The notes: generated from the sequence alone by a model not told the origin. Shown: positions 1-6,529, counted from the first letter of the stretch. The stretch: DNA of 7,975 bases from an uncultured Bacilli bacterium (GCA_949840855.1 CATKYP010000038.1:1-7975); one strand, 5' to 3'. Translations and numbers: made by a program.

Positions 1-492
1 TTTAAATATAACATTATCCTTAAACTCTTTATTAATAATAATTGAACTACTTAATAAATACTCAAGTTCTCGTACATTATTATAAGTAGTAGCTACAACT
101 ACTACATAACCTCTGTTAAGTTCCTTAAAACTAGTTTTTAATAAAGCCTGAGAGACACTTTTTGAATAAGCTCTAATAAGACCACCAGCTCCTAATTTAA
201 TACCGCCAAAATATCTTGTAACTACACAAAGAATATTAAATAATTCCTCTTTCTCAAGAACATTTAGAATTGGCATACCAGCAGTTCTAGTAGGCTCTTT
301 ATCATCATCAGATTTTTTTAAGTTATTAAAGATATAGGCATAAGGATAATGAGATGCCTTTGGATATTTTAATTTCACTTCTTCTAAATATTTTGAAATA
401 TCATCAGCTGTTTCTAACAAAAAAAGTGAGCAAATAAACTTAGAATTCTTAATTATTAAAGTATTTTCAACATTTTCACAAATAGTTTTCAT
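1..492 (-). CDS. YigZ/IMPACT (UPF0029) family protein, N-terminal part, cut by window edge
   Basis: This is the first 164 codons of a minus-strand gene whose 3' end lies outside the window; no stop occurs in the visible part. It matches the YigZ/IMPACT family. Visible motifs are NSKFI near residues 16-20, HYPYAYIF around 48-55, the SDD..EPTRTAGMPIL block at about 61-76, and the strongest signature, VVTRYFGGIKLGAGGLIRAYS, at about 90-110. Family knowledge: bacterial members are about 200 residues, with an IMPACT N-terminal domain and a small ferredoxin-like C-terminal domain. Structures exist but the bacterial role is poorly defined; the eukaryotic relative IMPACT regulates the kinase Gcn2. 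The usual DDGEP is DDDKEP here, one residue longer. The ATG at 492 is preceded by a weak GGTGG site about five bases away and a TATAAT-type promoter at 508-536. The gene is divergent from the permease gene. Family assignment is secure; function is not. Confidence 0.9.
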   Translation of the reverse strand, partial: MKTICENVENTLIIKNSKFICSLFLLETADDISKYLEEVKLKYPKASHYPYAYIFNNLKKSDDDKEPTRTAGMPILNVLEKEELFNILCVVTRYFGGIKLGAGGLIRAYSKSVSQALLKTSFKELNRGYVVVVATTYNNVRELEYLLSSSIIINKEFKDNVIFK

Positions 493-507
493 CTAACCAC
501 CATCTTA

Positions 508-536
508 ATTATAACAAAAATAAATTTTGACTACAA
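508..536 (-). promoter_or_regulatory. Promoter of the yigZ-like gene
   Basis: On the minus strand a perfect TATAAT (508-513) lies 17 bases from TTGTAG (531-536), a three-of-six match to the -35 box. The predicted transcription start near 501 leaves a leader of only about nine bases, which contains the GGTGG ribosome site. Prediction by eye only. Confidence 0.5.
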
Positions 537-541
537 TTTGC

Positions 542-570
542 TTTAATTAATTAACATATTTTGGTATAAT
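542..570 (+). promoter_or_regulatory. Extended -10 promoter of the AI-2E-family permease gene
   Basis: TATAAT at 565-570 is preceded by TGG, making a TGnTATAAT extended -10 box. The -35 position (542-547, TTTAAT) is a poor match, as is common with extended -10 promoters. The start near 577 abuts the AAGGAG ribosome site (578-583), eight bases before the ATG. It is back to back with the minus-strand yigZ-like promoter. Confidence 0.55.
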
Positions 571-591
571 AGCTAAAAAGGAGAAAATGAT

Positions 592-1752
592 ATGCGAGAA
601 AAAAAAGAGAAAGAGAATGAAAGAATAAATATGCCAAATCTTAACAGATGCATAAATGAATACAAGAAACTTGCTTACTTGCTAAGTAATTTAGTAATAA
701 TAATTATGATATGCCTTGCCATTTATATTTTAAACAAACTTCACATTTTTGCATTTATTAAAGAATTTTTTAAGATATTAATACCTCTATTCATTGGTTT
801 AGTAATATCTTGGATTTTAGCACCAGGAGTTGATAAACTAGTAAAAAGAAAGGTTCCAAGAGTACTAGCTTGCATCATTGTTTATCTTATAATGCTTAGC
901 ATAATTTTTGTAATACTTGCCCTAGTAATCCCTAATTTAATGAATCAAATAAAAGACTTAATTGCTGCTATGCCTAATATTTTAAATGAATTAAAAGATA
1001 TTATCGATGATTTATTTGGCAATACAAATAGTTCTGAAATTAGAAATATCAAGAAAAATATTTTTAAAGCAATGGGAGACTTCAGTGAAAGTATAACAGT
1101 AGATTTGCCTAGTACAGTAATAGGTGGCACTAAAAGCTTTATTTCAGTAATGACAACATTGATATTAGGATTAATGATAAGTTTCTACTTATCGTATGAC
1201 TACCACAAAATGTCTAAAAAAATGTATAATTTAATTCCTAAAAAGTATCATCCTAATACAAAAGACTTAACAGGAAGAATAAATTCATCATTAAGAAGTT
1301 ACATACAAGGAGTATTAATTGTAATGCTTTTAGTCTTCGTAAGTCAAGCAATAGGATTAACAATCGCAGGCCTAAAAGCTCCACTAATTTTTGCACTTTT
1401 CTGTGCAATTACAGATATTATCCCATATTTTGGACCTTGGATAGGAGCTGTACCTGCTATAATAGTAGGATTTACTATATCACCACTTACTGGTATTTTT
1501 ACAATTATTTCCATAATAATAGTTCAAACTCTAGAAAATAATTTTTATCAGCCATTAATTATGGGACATACTATGGAACTTCATCCTGTAACCATAATGT
1601 TAGGTCTATTGATTTTCGGAAATTTCTTTGGTATGATAGGTATGATATTTGCAACACCACTTGTTGCTATATTAAAAATTATATGTACATTTATAAATGA
1701 AAAAGTTCATATATTGGACAGGATCAAAGCAAAAATGTCTTGCTTTGAATAA
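592..1752 (+). CDS. AI-2E/PerM family (UPF0118) transporter
   Basis: This is a 386-residue polytopic inner-membrane protein of the AI-2E transporter family. Hydrophobic segments are seen at about residues 28-49, 60-78, 91-113, 184-203, 236-262, 264-277, 285-297, 302-316, 333-350 and 351-368. A soluble stretch at about 115-180 sits between the third and fourth, the family's usual arrangement. Signature motifs are DIIPYFGPWIGAVPA (about 275-289) and NNFYQPLIMG followed by LHP (about 316-332). Members include exporters of autoinducer-2 (TqsA) and Na+/H+ antiporters; the substrate cannot be told from sequence. Length is typical. The ATG at 592 has AAGGAG eight bases upstream; the ATG at 587 is out of frame and stops quickly. 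The N-terminus is unusually charged (MREKKEKENER), so an internal start at residue 14 is conceivable but lacks an equal ribosome site. Position just before alaS recalls the yrrI-alaS neighbourhood of Bacillus. Confidence 0.93.
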   Translation: MREKKEKENERINMPNLNRCINEYKKLAYLLSNLVIIIMICLAIYILNKLHIFAFIKEFFKILIPLFIGLVISWILAPGVDKLVKRKVPRVLACIIVYLIMLSIIFVILALVIPNLMNQIKDLIAAMPNILNELKDIIDDLFGNTNSSEIRNIKKNIFKAMGDFSESITVDLPSTVIGGTKSFISVMTTLILGLMISFYLSYDYHKMSKKMYNLIPKKYHPNTKDLTGRINSSLRSYIQGVLIVMLLVFVSQAIGLTIAGLKAPLIFALFCAITDIIPYFGPWIGAVPAIIVGFTISPLTGIFTIISIIIVQTLENNFYQPLIMGHTMELHPVTIMLGLLIFGNFFGMIGMIFATPLVAILKIICTFINEKVHILDRIKAKMSCFE

Positions 1753-1774
1753 TATAATAATATAATAATATAAT
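1745..1774 (+). promoter_or_regulatory. Promoter of the T-box/kinase/alaS operon
   Basis: TTGAAT (1745-1750, four of six -35 bases) overlaps the permease stop codon and lies 18 bases from TATAAT (1769-1774). The predicted start near 1781 fits the beginning of the T-box leader. The -10 is the last of three TATAAT copies created by an 8-bp tandem repeat; the other two do not have a -35 at proper spacing. Confidence 0.55.
1750..1773 (+). repeat. Three tandem copies of TAATATAA
   Basis: Three perfect head-to-tail copies of the 8-mer TAATATAA begin with the TAA stop codon of the permease gene. They generate three TATAAT hexamers, at 1753, 1761 and 1769. The repeat forms the spacer and -10 region of the operon promoter, so a change in copy number would alter -35/-10 spacing. 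Confidence 0.85.
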
Positions 1775-1780
1775 TAAAAA

Positions 1781-1955
1781 ACTATGAGAAAGAAAAGTAC
1801 TAAAATAATTAACAGAGAACTAGAAAAGGTGAGAGCTAGTGCATTTTAGGAAAGCTACTTTTGAGTTTTATCGGAGAAATTCGTTAACAAAATTAAGACC
1901 AAATTTAGGATGGTACCGGGCATATACTGTCCTCCTAAATAGGTCTTTTATTTGT
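1781..1955 (+). promoter_or_regulatory. T-box riboswitch, alanine-specific (specifier GCU)
   Basis: This leader RNA binds uncharged tRNA and lets transcription pass into the downstream genes. In order one sees: the AGTA loop-E motif (1796-1799); the AGAGA bulge (1814-1818); an apical hairpin ACTAG/CTAGT (1819-1823 with 1836-1840) with the conserved GGTGAGAG in its loop; and the 3' side of the specifier loop, GGAAAGCTA (1849-1857). There GCT (1854-1856, alanine) is followed by the usual purine. A short hairpin CGGA-GAAA-TTCG (1872-1883) fits stem III. The T-box core AGGATGGTACCGGG (1907-1920) holds the TGGT that pairs with the tRNA 3' end; its variable T predicts discriminator base A, as in tRNA-Ala. 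AGGA (1907-1910) can pair with TCCT (1930-1933) as antiterminator. The alaS gene two genes downstream confirms the amino acid. The leader is compact; I see no clear stem II/pseudoknot. Confidence 0.95.
1895..1953 (+). terminator. Intrinsic terminator of the T-box leader
   Basis: AAGACC (1895-1900) pairs with GGTCTT (1942-1947), and ATTTAGGA (1903-1910) pairs with TCCTAAAT (1933-1940). Together they make a long hairpin with a small internal loop, followed by TTTTATTT. The 5' arm shares AGGA with the antiterminator, so the two folds exclude each other as expected for a T-box. Confidence 0.9.
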
Positions 1956-1979
1956 GTATAATAGTAGAAAGGGAACTAT

Positions 1980-2513
1980 ATGAATAAAATAATTGCAATT
2001 GTTGGAATGAGTGGAAGTGGCAAATCTTTTGCTTGTGAAACACTAGAAAAACTAGGATATCAAAATGTATATTTTGGTGGAGTAATATATGATAAAATGA
2101 AAAAAGAAAAAATCGAAATAACTCCAGCTAGCCAAAAAGAGTTTAGAGAAAACCTAAGAAAAAAATATGGTATGGGAGTAATCGCCACTCTTCTTTTAGA
2201 TAAAATAGAGACCCTCTTTAAAAAAGGGAATGTAGTATTAGATGGACTTTATTCTTGGGATGAATATAAAATATTAAAAGAAAAATTTCCTAATCTAATT
2301 ATGATATGCATTGTTGCTGATAAAAATATCAGATATGATAGAGTAAGTAAAAGAAAAGATAGACCATATAATAAAGAAGAAATAATAAAAAGAGATATAG
2401 CAGAAATAGAAAATTCAGCTAAAGGAGGCCCAATCGCTTATGCTGATTACTATATTTTAAATAATGAAGATAAAGAAAGTTATAAAAAGCATCTATTAGA
2501 AATACTTGGTTAA
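1980..2513 (+). CDS. UPF0200-like P-loop nucleotide kinase (dephospho-CoA kinase-like)
   Basis: This is a 177-residue soluble P-loop NTPase. GMSGSGKS at residues 9-16 is the Walker A motif. VVLDGLYSWDEY (about 85-96) corresponds to the DG(V)RS-x-xE block of the UPF0200 family. RKDRPYNKEEIIKRD (about 125-139) looks like a LID/arginine region, and IAYADYYILNN (about 152-162) matches the conserved ADY-x-I-x-N near the C-terminus. The EITP...LRKKYGMGVIA block (46-69) is also UPF0200-like. The family resembles dephospho-CoA and adenylate/cytidylate kinases, but the true substrate is not established, so I give no gene symbol. The C-terminal helix ending LLEILG looks natural, so the stop at 2511-2513 is probably real. 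The ATG at 1980 follows AAAGGGA at a spacing of about five bases. It is the first gene after the alanine T-box and is probably co-expressed with alaS, whose coding sequence begins within its last codons. Confidence 0.85.
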   Translation: MNKIIAIVGMSGSGKSFACETLEKLGYQNVYFGGVIYDKMKKEKIEITPASQKEFRENLRKKYGMGVIATLLLDKIETLFKKGNVVLDGLYSWDEYKILKEKFPNLIMICIVADKNIRYDRVSKRKDRPYNKEEIIKRDIAEIENSAKGGPIAYADYYILNNEDKESYKKHLLEILG

Positions 2514-5164
2514 AATTCTTTGAAAGTAAATCTCATAAAATAGTAGAGAGTGCTTCACTAGTTCCTATTAATGATCCATCTCTTCTATGGATAAATGCTG
2601 GTGTAAGTCCTCTTAAAAAATACTTTGATGGAACAGAAGTACCTGATTGTAAAAGACTTACTAATATCCAAAAATGTATTAGAACTAACGATATTGAAAA
2701 TGTTGGTATAACAAAAAGACATCAAACTTTCTTTGAAATGATGGGAAACTTTTCAATTGGAGATTATTTTAAAAATGAAGCTATAGAATTTGCTTGGGAA
2801 TTACTTACAGATGAAAAATATTTTGCAATACCAAAAGAAAAATTATATGTAACAGTATATACTAAAGATGAAGAAGCATATAATAAATGGCTAGAGTTAG
2901 GTTTAGATAAAGAACATATCATAAAATTAGAAGGGAACTTCTGGGAAATAGGTGCTGGACCTTGTGGACCTGATAGTGAAATATTTTATGACAGAGGAGA
3001 AAAATACGACAAAGACAAAACAGCATTAGAAAAATTTAAAAGAGATGACGAGCAAGAAAGATATATAGAAATATGGAATAATGTTTTTAGTCAATTTAAT
3101 GCTGAAGAAGGAAAAAAACGTGAAGAATATAAAGAACTACCACATAAAAATATAGATACAGGTGCTGGTCTTGAAAGATGGTGCTTAATATTTCAAGATG
3201 TTGATAGTAACTTTGAGACTGATTTATTTACTAAAATTATTAGTCATATTGAAGAATTAGTAAATATCAAATATATGGGCCAAACAGATTTCAAAATAAT
3301 AGCAGACCATATCCGTGCTATAACTTTTGCTTTAAGCGATGGAGCAACATTCTCAAATTCAGGAAGAGGTTACGTTCTTAGAAGATTATTAAGAAGGAGT
3401 GTAAGATCAGGAAAAAAACTAGGTCTTAACGAAACATTCTTATATAAATTAGTAAGTACTGTAATTGAAACAATGGAAGAAGCCTATCCTTATTTAAGAG
3501 AAAAACAAGCTATTGTTGAAACCAAAATATTAGAAGAAGAAAAACTATTTTTATTAACACTAAATGATGGTGAAAGAATTTTAAAAGAAATGGTTAAATC
3601 ATCTAAAGATGGTATATTAAGCGGTGCTGATGCCTTTAAACTATATGATACTTATGGTTTTCCTTTCGAACTAACACTAGAATACCTTAATGAATTAGGT
3701 TATACTACAAATAAAGACGAATTCGAAAAATATATGAACTCTCAAAAAGAATTAGCTAGAAAAGCATCTCGTACTAAAGCATCTATGGCTAGCCAAAAAC
3801 AAGTGCTACTTGACTTTAAAGATGAATCAAGTTTTGTATATGGAATATATCGCCTAAAAACCAATATTCTTGCTATATTTTCAAAAGACGAAATTATTAA
3901 TGCACTAGATCACGATGGCTATATAGCACTTAGTCGTACTTGCATGTATGCTACTAGTGGAGGTCAAGTAAATGATACTGGAATGATTATTGGGAAAAAT
4001 TTTAAAGCTAGGGTAGTTGATGTCTTTAAAGGTCCAAATGGACAACACATTCATAAAATAAAATTATTAGATGGCCTTTTAAAAACTAATGATGAATGCG
4101 AAGTAGTAGTAGATAAAGACAAAAGAAAAGAAATAGAAGCAAACCATAGTAGTGTTCACTTACTTCATTATGCACTAAGAAATGAAATAAATAATGAAAT
4201 TCATCAAGCTGGAAGCTATGTAGATAATAACAGACTTCGCCTAGACTTTACTTACTCTGGCAAATTAAAAGATGATGATATTATTAAAGTAGAGGATAAA
4301 GTAAATGAGCTAATAAAACAATCTTCTGTTATCTCAACTGAGATCATGCCACTAGAAAAGGCTAAAAAACTAGGTGCTATGGCCCTATTCACAGAAAAAT
4401 ATGGAGATATGGTAAGAGTTGTTAAAATGGGAAAATCAATAGAATTATGTGGCGGAACCCATGCAACAAATACAAAAGACATAAAGAAATTTGCTATTTT
4501 CTCATATGAATCTAAAGGTAGTGATACTTATAGAATTGAAGCAGTAACTAATAACAAAATTGAAAACACCTTATTTAATATAATAAAGCCATATAACGAT
4601 GAAATGATAAAACTTTTAATAAAAGCAAAATCAATTATAGACGAAGCAGCAAAAACTGGCATAAATTTAGACTTTGATGTTAATATAGATAATTCTAAAC
4701 CCACAAGTTATAAAGACATAATATTTAATCAAAATGAACTATCGTATATCCAAAGCGAAGTAAAAGCTCTTGAAAAAAAATATATAGAAGCAAAAGAAAA
4801 ACAAACATTAAATAATTTAGACCAATATTTAGAAAAAGCAAAAGAAAAAAATAAAACTAGATACTTAATAATGCAAGTAGAAAATAAAGATATATCACTT
4901 TTAAAAGTAATCGCTGATTCTCTTATAAATGAACATAAATTAACATTTGTCTTTTTTGCCAATATAAATGACGAAAAAAATGTAAACTTTATTTGTAGAA
5001 GTACATCAAACCTAAATGCAGGCTATGTAGTTAAAGAAGCATCTGTTATATCCCTTGGAAACGGTGGAGGCAGTAAAACATTTGCACAAGGTGGAGGTAA
5101 AACTATAGAAAAACTACAAGAAATATTTAAAAATATTGAGAAAGATATAGAAAATGAACTTTAA
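2495..5164 (+). CDS. alaS: Alanine--tRNA ligase (AlaRS), start codon anomalous
   Basis: Attaches alanine to tRNA-Ala in the cytoplasm. From the ATT at 2495 the protein would be 889 residues, close to the usual 870-880. Clear AlaRS sequence starts at once: IRNTWLKFFESKSHKI, then ASLVPINDPSLLWINAGV, KCIRTNDIENVG and the motif 2 region RHQTFFEMMGNF. GRGYVLRRLLRR (from 3364) is motif 3. The editing domain has H551-x3-H555 (NHSSVH) and C652-x3-H656 (CGGTH), the metal-binding set that clears Ser- and Gly-tRNA. The C-terminal domain keeps GNGGGSKTFAQGGG. The frame is uninterrupted from the stop at 2483-2485, but between it and 2738 there is no ATG, GTG or TTG. ATT 2495 is my best guess at a start and has no good ribosome site; starting at ATG 2738 (808 residues) would delete conserved catalytic sequence. 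A one-base error is an alternative. Regulated by the upstream T-box. Identity is certain, start is not. Confidence 0.93.
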   Translation: MRNTWLKFFESKSHKIVESASLVPINDPSLLWINAGVSPLKKYFDGTEVPDCKRLTNIQKCIRTNDIENVGITKRHQTFFEMMGNFSIGDYFKNEAIEFAWELLTDEKYFAIPKEKLYVTVYTKDEEAYNKWLELGLDKEHIIKLEGNFWEIGAGPCGPDSEIFYDRGEKYDKDKTALEKFKRDDEQERYIEIWNNVFSQFNAEEGKKREEYKELPHKNIDTGAGLERWCLIFQDVDSNFETDLFTKIISHIEELVNIKYMGQTDFKIIADHIRAITFALSDGATFSNSGRGYVLRRLLRRSVRSGKKLGLNETFLYKLVSTVIETMEEAYPYLREKQAIVETKILEEEKLFLLTLNDGERILKEMVKSSKDGILSGADAFKLYDTYGFPFELTLEYLNELGYTTNKDEFEKYMNSQKELARKASRTKASMASQKQVLLDFKDESSFVYGIYRLKTNILAIFSKDEIINALDHDGYIALSRTCMYATSGGQVNDTGMIIGKNFKARVVDVFKGPNGQHIHKIKLLDGLLKTNDECEVVVDKDKRKEIEANHSSVHLLHYALRNEINNEIHQAGSYVDNNRLRLDFTYSGKLKDDDIIKVEDKVNELIKQSSVISTEIMPLEKAKKLGAMALFTEKYGDMVRVVKMGKSIELCGGTHATNTKDIKKFAIFSYESKGSDTYRIEAVTNNKIENTLFNIIKPYNDEMIKLLIKAKSIIDEAAKTGINLDFDVNIDNSKPTSYKDIIFNQNELSYIQSEVKALEKKYIEAKEKQTLNNLDQYLEKAKEKNKTRYLIMQVENKDISLLKVIADSLINEHKLTFVFFANINDEKNVNFICRSTSNLNAGYVVKEASVISLGNGGGSKTFAQGGGKTIEKLQEIFKNIEKDIENEL

Positions 5165-6083
5165 TTACTTATTAGAATGTGAAAATAACTTCTCTATTCA
5201 ACAAAAAAAAGAGGAAATAATAAAGAAAGAAGGCTTTATAAATTCTGATATAAATGAATATGACTTAGAAGAGACTCTGTTAGATAATATTTTAGAGTCT
5301 CTCGACACCTATTCATTTTTAACTGAAAAAAAAGTAGTTGTCATTAAAAATATAGAACTATTAAATAATAATGATAAAAAAGTAGAGCATTTTTTTAAAT
5401 ACTTAAAAAATCCAGACAATAATAAGCTGTTAATTATGCTTGCAACAACTCTTGATAGTAGAAAAAAAATAACAAAAGATTTAAAAGCAAATACAAAGTA
5501 TATAAAAATTGATAGTGATGCTAATACAATTATAAAAAACGAGTTAAAAGATTACCAAATATCAAATGAGGCAACGAGGCTTATTTTAGAATACACTAAT
5601 AATCAAATAGATGCCATTAAAACAGAGTGTGATAAATTAAAGCAGTATAAATGTAATGACAAAAAGATTGATTTAGAAGATATTAGAAAGGTTTGTTTCA
5701 AACATCAAAGCGATACAACTAATCTAAGCTATGATTTAACAAAATATATTTCAGCAAAAAACAAAAAAGAAGCTATTATAACTTACACAAAACTTCACGA
5801 ATATAATATAGATGATATAAGTATAATAGGACTTTTAGAAAGTCAGTTACGCCTTTTATGTCAAACTAGTCTTCTACTATCTCAAAATAAAACAAAAAAA
5901 GAAATAGCAAACATATTAGAAATACATCCTTATAGAATAGAAAAAACAATAGAGTTATTACACCAAGTATCATTTAAAGAAATAAAAACATTGCTAAAAG
6001 AACTAGGAGAAGTAGACTACAAAATAAAAAGTGGAATATATGAAACAAAAAACAGTTTAGAGATGCTTATTTTAAATTTATGA
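5154..6083 (+). CDS. holA: DNA polymerase III subunit delta
   Basis: This 309-residue protein matches the clamp-loader delta subunit, which opens the beta sliding clamp within the DnaX complex during replication. Visible features are the N-terminal NYLLECENNFSIQQKKEEI (domain start, residues 4-22), LTEKKVVVIKNIELL (56-70) and NNKLLIMLATTLDSRKKITKDLK (89-111), typical of domain I. A helical middle (about 130-185) and a C-terminal collar domain follow, with LEIHPYRIEKTIEL (255-268) and DYKIKSGIYETKNSLEMLIL (288-307), the family's HPy and D-x-x-IKSG motifs. Length is slightly under the usual 330-340. The ATG at 5154 overlaps the end of alaS by 11 bases, and only a weak GAGAAAG lies upstream, so translation is probably coupled to alaS. 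The stop is TGA, the only one among the genes here. Identification rests on motif pattern; the subunit is poorly conserved across bacteria. Confidence 0.85.
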   Translation: MNFNYLLECENNFSIQQKKEEIIKKEGFINSDINEYDLEETLLDNILESLDTYSFLTEKKVVVIKNIELLNNNDKKVEHFFKYLKNPDNNKLLIMLATTLDSRKKITKDLKANTKYIKIDSDANTIIKNELKDYQISNEATRLILEYTNNQIDAIKTECDKLKQYKCNDKKIDLEDIRKVCFKHQSDTTNLSYDLTKYISAKNKKEAIITYTKLHEYNIDDISIIGLLESQLRLLCQTSLLLSQNKTKKEIANILEIHPYRIEKTIELLHQVSFKEIKTLLKELGEVDYKIKSGIYETKNSLEMLILNL

Positions 6084-6206
6084 ATTCATACCACTACAAC
6101 CACATCATAGCTTAATTTAAAATATTAATGCAATATTAGTCAAGCTGTAAATAGCAACAAAAATAAATCAAAAAAACAAGCAACTCTTATTGTGAGAGGT
6201 ATAATT
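6084..6206 (+). other. Intergenic stretch between holA and the MazG-like gene, with hairpins
   Basis: No gene is seen in these 123 bases. An imperfect nested hairpin pairs ATAGCTT (6107-6113) with AAGCTGT (6142-6148, one G-U pair), enclosing AATATT/AATATT (6121-6126 with 6132-6137). No T-tract follows on either strand, so it is not a standard terminator. A second hairpin at 6184-6198 covers part of the next ribosome site. I see no convincing promoter, so read-through from the alaS-holA operon is possible. Confidence 0.5.
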
Positions 6207-6515
6207 ATGAATGAAATAACATTAGAAAATCTTCAAAAGGCAATTGCCAAAATAGATCATAAAAACAATGCTATAGATAAATATTTCTATAAATTAACAG
6301 AAGAGGTTGGAGAACTTGCAAAAGTAATTAGAAAAGATAAAAGACTAGAAAGCAGTGAATGTATAAAAGATACAGTAGAGGAGGAACTTTACGATGTTCT
6401 TTATTATGTAATTTGTCTTGCTAATATGTACGAGATTGATTTAACACAATGCGCTATATTAAAAGAAAAACTAAACTCTGAAAAATACCAAAGAAAGAGT
6501 ATCTTTGATGAATAA
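6207..6515 (+). CDS. MazG-like all-alpha nucleotide pyrophosphohydrolase
   Basis: This 102-residue all-helical protein has the single-domain MazG fold signature: YKLTEEVGELAKVIRK (about 28-43) gives E32-E33-x-x-E36, and VEEELYDVLYYV (about 57-68) gives E60-x-x-D63. These acidic residues bind Mg2+ in the family, which hydrolyses nucleoside triphosphates to monophosphates and pyrophosphate, often cleaning abnormal nucleotides from the pool. The exact substrate cannot be read from sequence. I chose the ATG at 6207, because AGAGGT (6195-6200) sits six bases upstream. An in-frame GTG at 6192 would add five residues (MRGII), but it would place the ribosome site inside the gene. It follows holA by 123 bases and runs into a strong terminator. 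A short dCTP-pyrophosphatase-like role is equally compatible. Confidence 0.82.
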   Translation: MNEITLENLQKAIAKIDHKNNAIDKYFYKLTEEVGELAKVIRKDKRLESSECIKDTVEEELYDVLYYVICLANMYEIDLTQCAILKEKLNSEKYQRKSIFDE

Positions 6516-6529
6516 TAAAAGAATAATTA

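Noticed and set aside
945..1130. Minus-strand open frame of 61 codons
   Set aside because: Antisense shadow within the permease gene, no recognisable domain or ribosome site.
592..1752. Evidence for a quorum-sensing system
   Set aside because: The AI-2E family name is historical and members carry varied substrates; no luxS or other signal gene is in the window.
1841..1843. GCA as the T-box specifier codon
   Set aside because: It follows the apical hairpin directly rather than lying in the specifier loop; GCT at 1854-1856 sits after GGAA and before A, as expected. Both encode alanine, so the amino acid is unchanged.
2481..2513. Programmed -1 frameshift giving a kinase-AlaRS fusion at T AAA AAG (2483-2489)
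   Set aside because: The heptamer is not a canonical X XXY YYZ site (T instead of A at its first base), no stimulatory hairpin is seen, and the kinase has a natural-looking C-terminus. Not excluded, but weaker than an ATT start or sequence error.
4252..4962. Two minus-strand open frames of about 76 codons each (4252-4482 and 4729-4962)
   Set aside because: Antisense shadows within alaS, whose frame is clearly the coding one.
2738..5164. alaS starting at the first in-frame ATG (2738)
   Set aside because: It would begin in the middle of the motif 2 region (RHQTFFEM|MGNF) and lose about 80 conserved residues that are encoded in frame just upstream.
6081..6083. TGA at the end of holA read as tryptophan (Mycoplasma-type code)
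   Set aside because: Tryptophans checked are TGG, no in-frame TGA interrupts the genes, and the holA C-terminal motif ends naturally at this codon.
6200..6205. TATAAT as a promoter for the MazG-like gene
   Set aside because: Transcription would start near or after the ATG at 6207 and skip the ribosome site; no -35 box at the right distance.
6192..6206. GTG at 6192 as the MazG-like start
   Set aside because: No ribosome site precedes it, while AGAGGT is well placed for the ATG at 6207.
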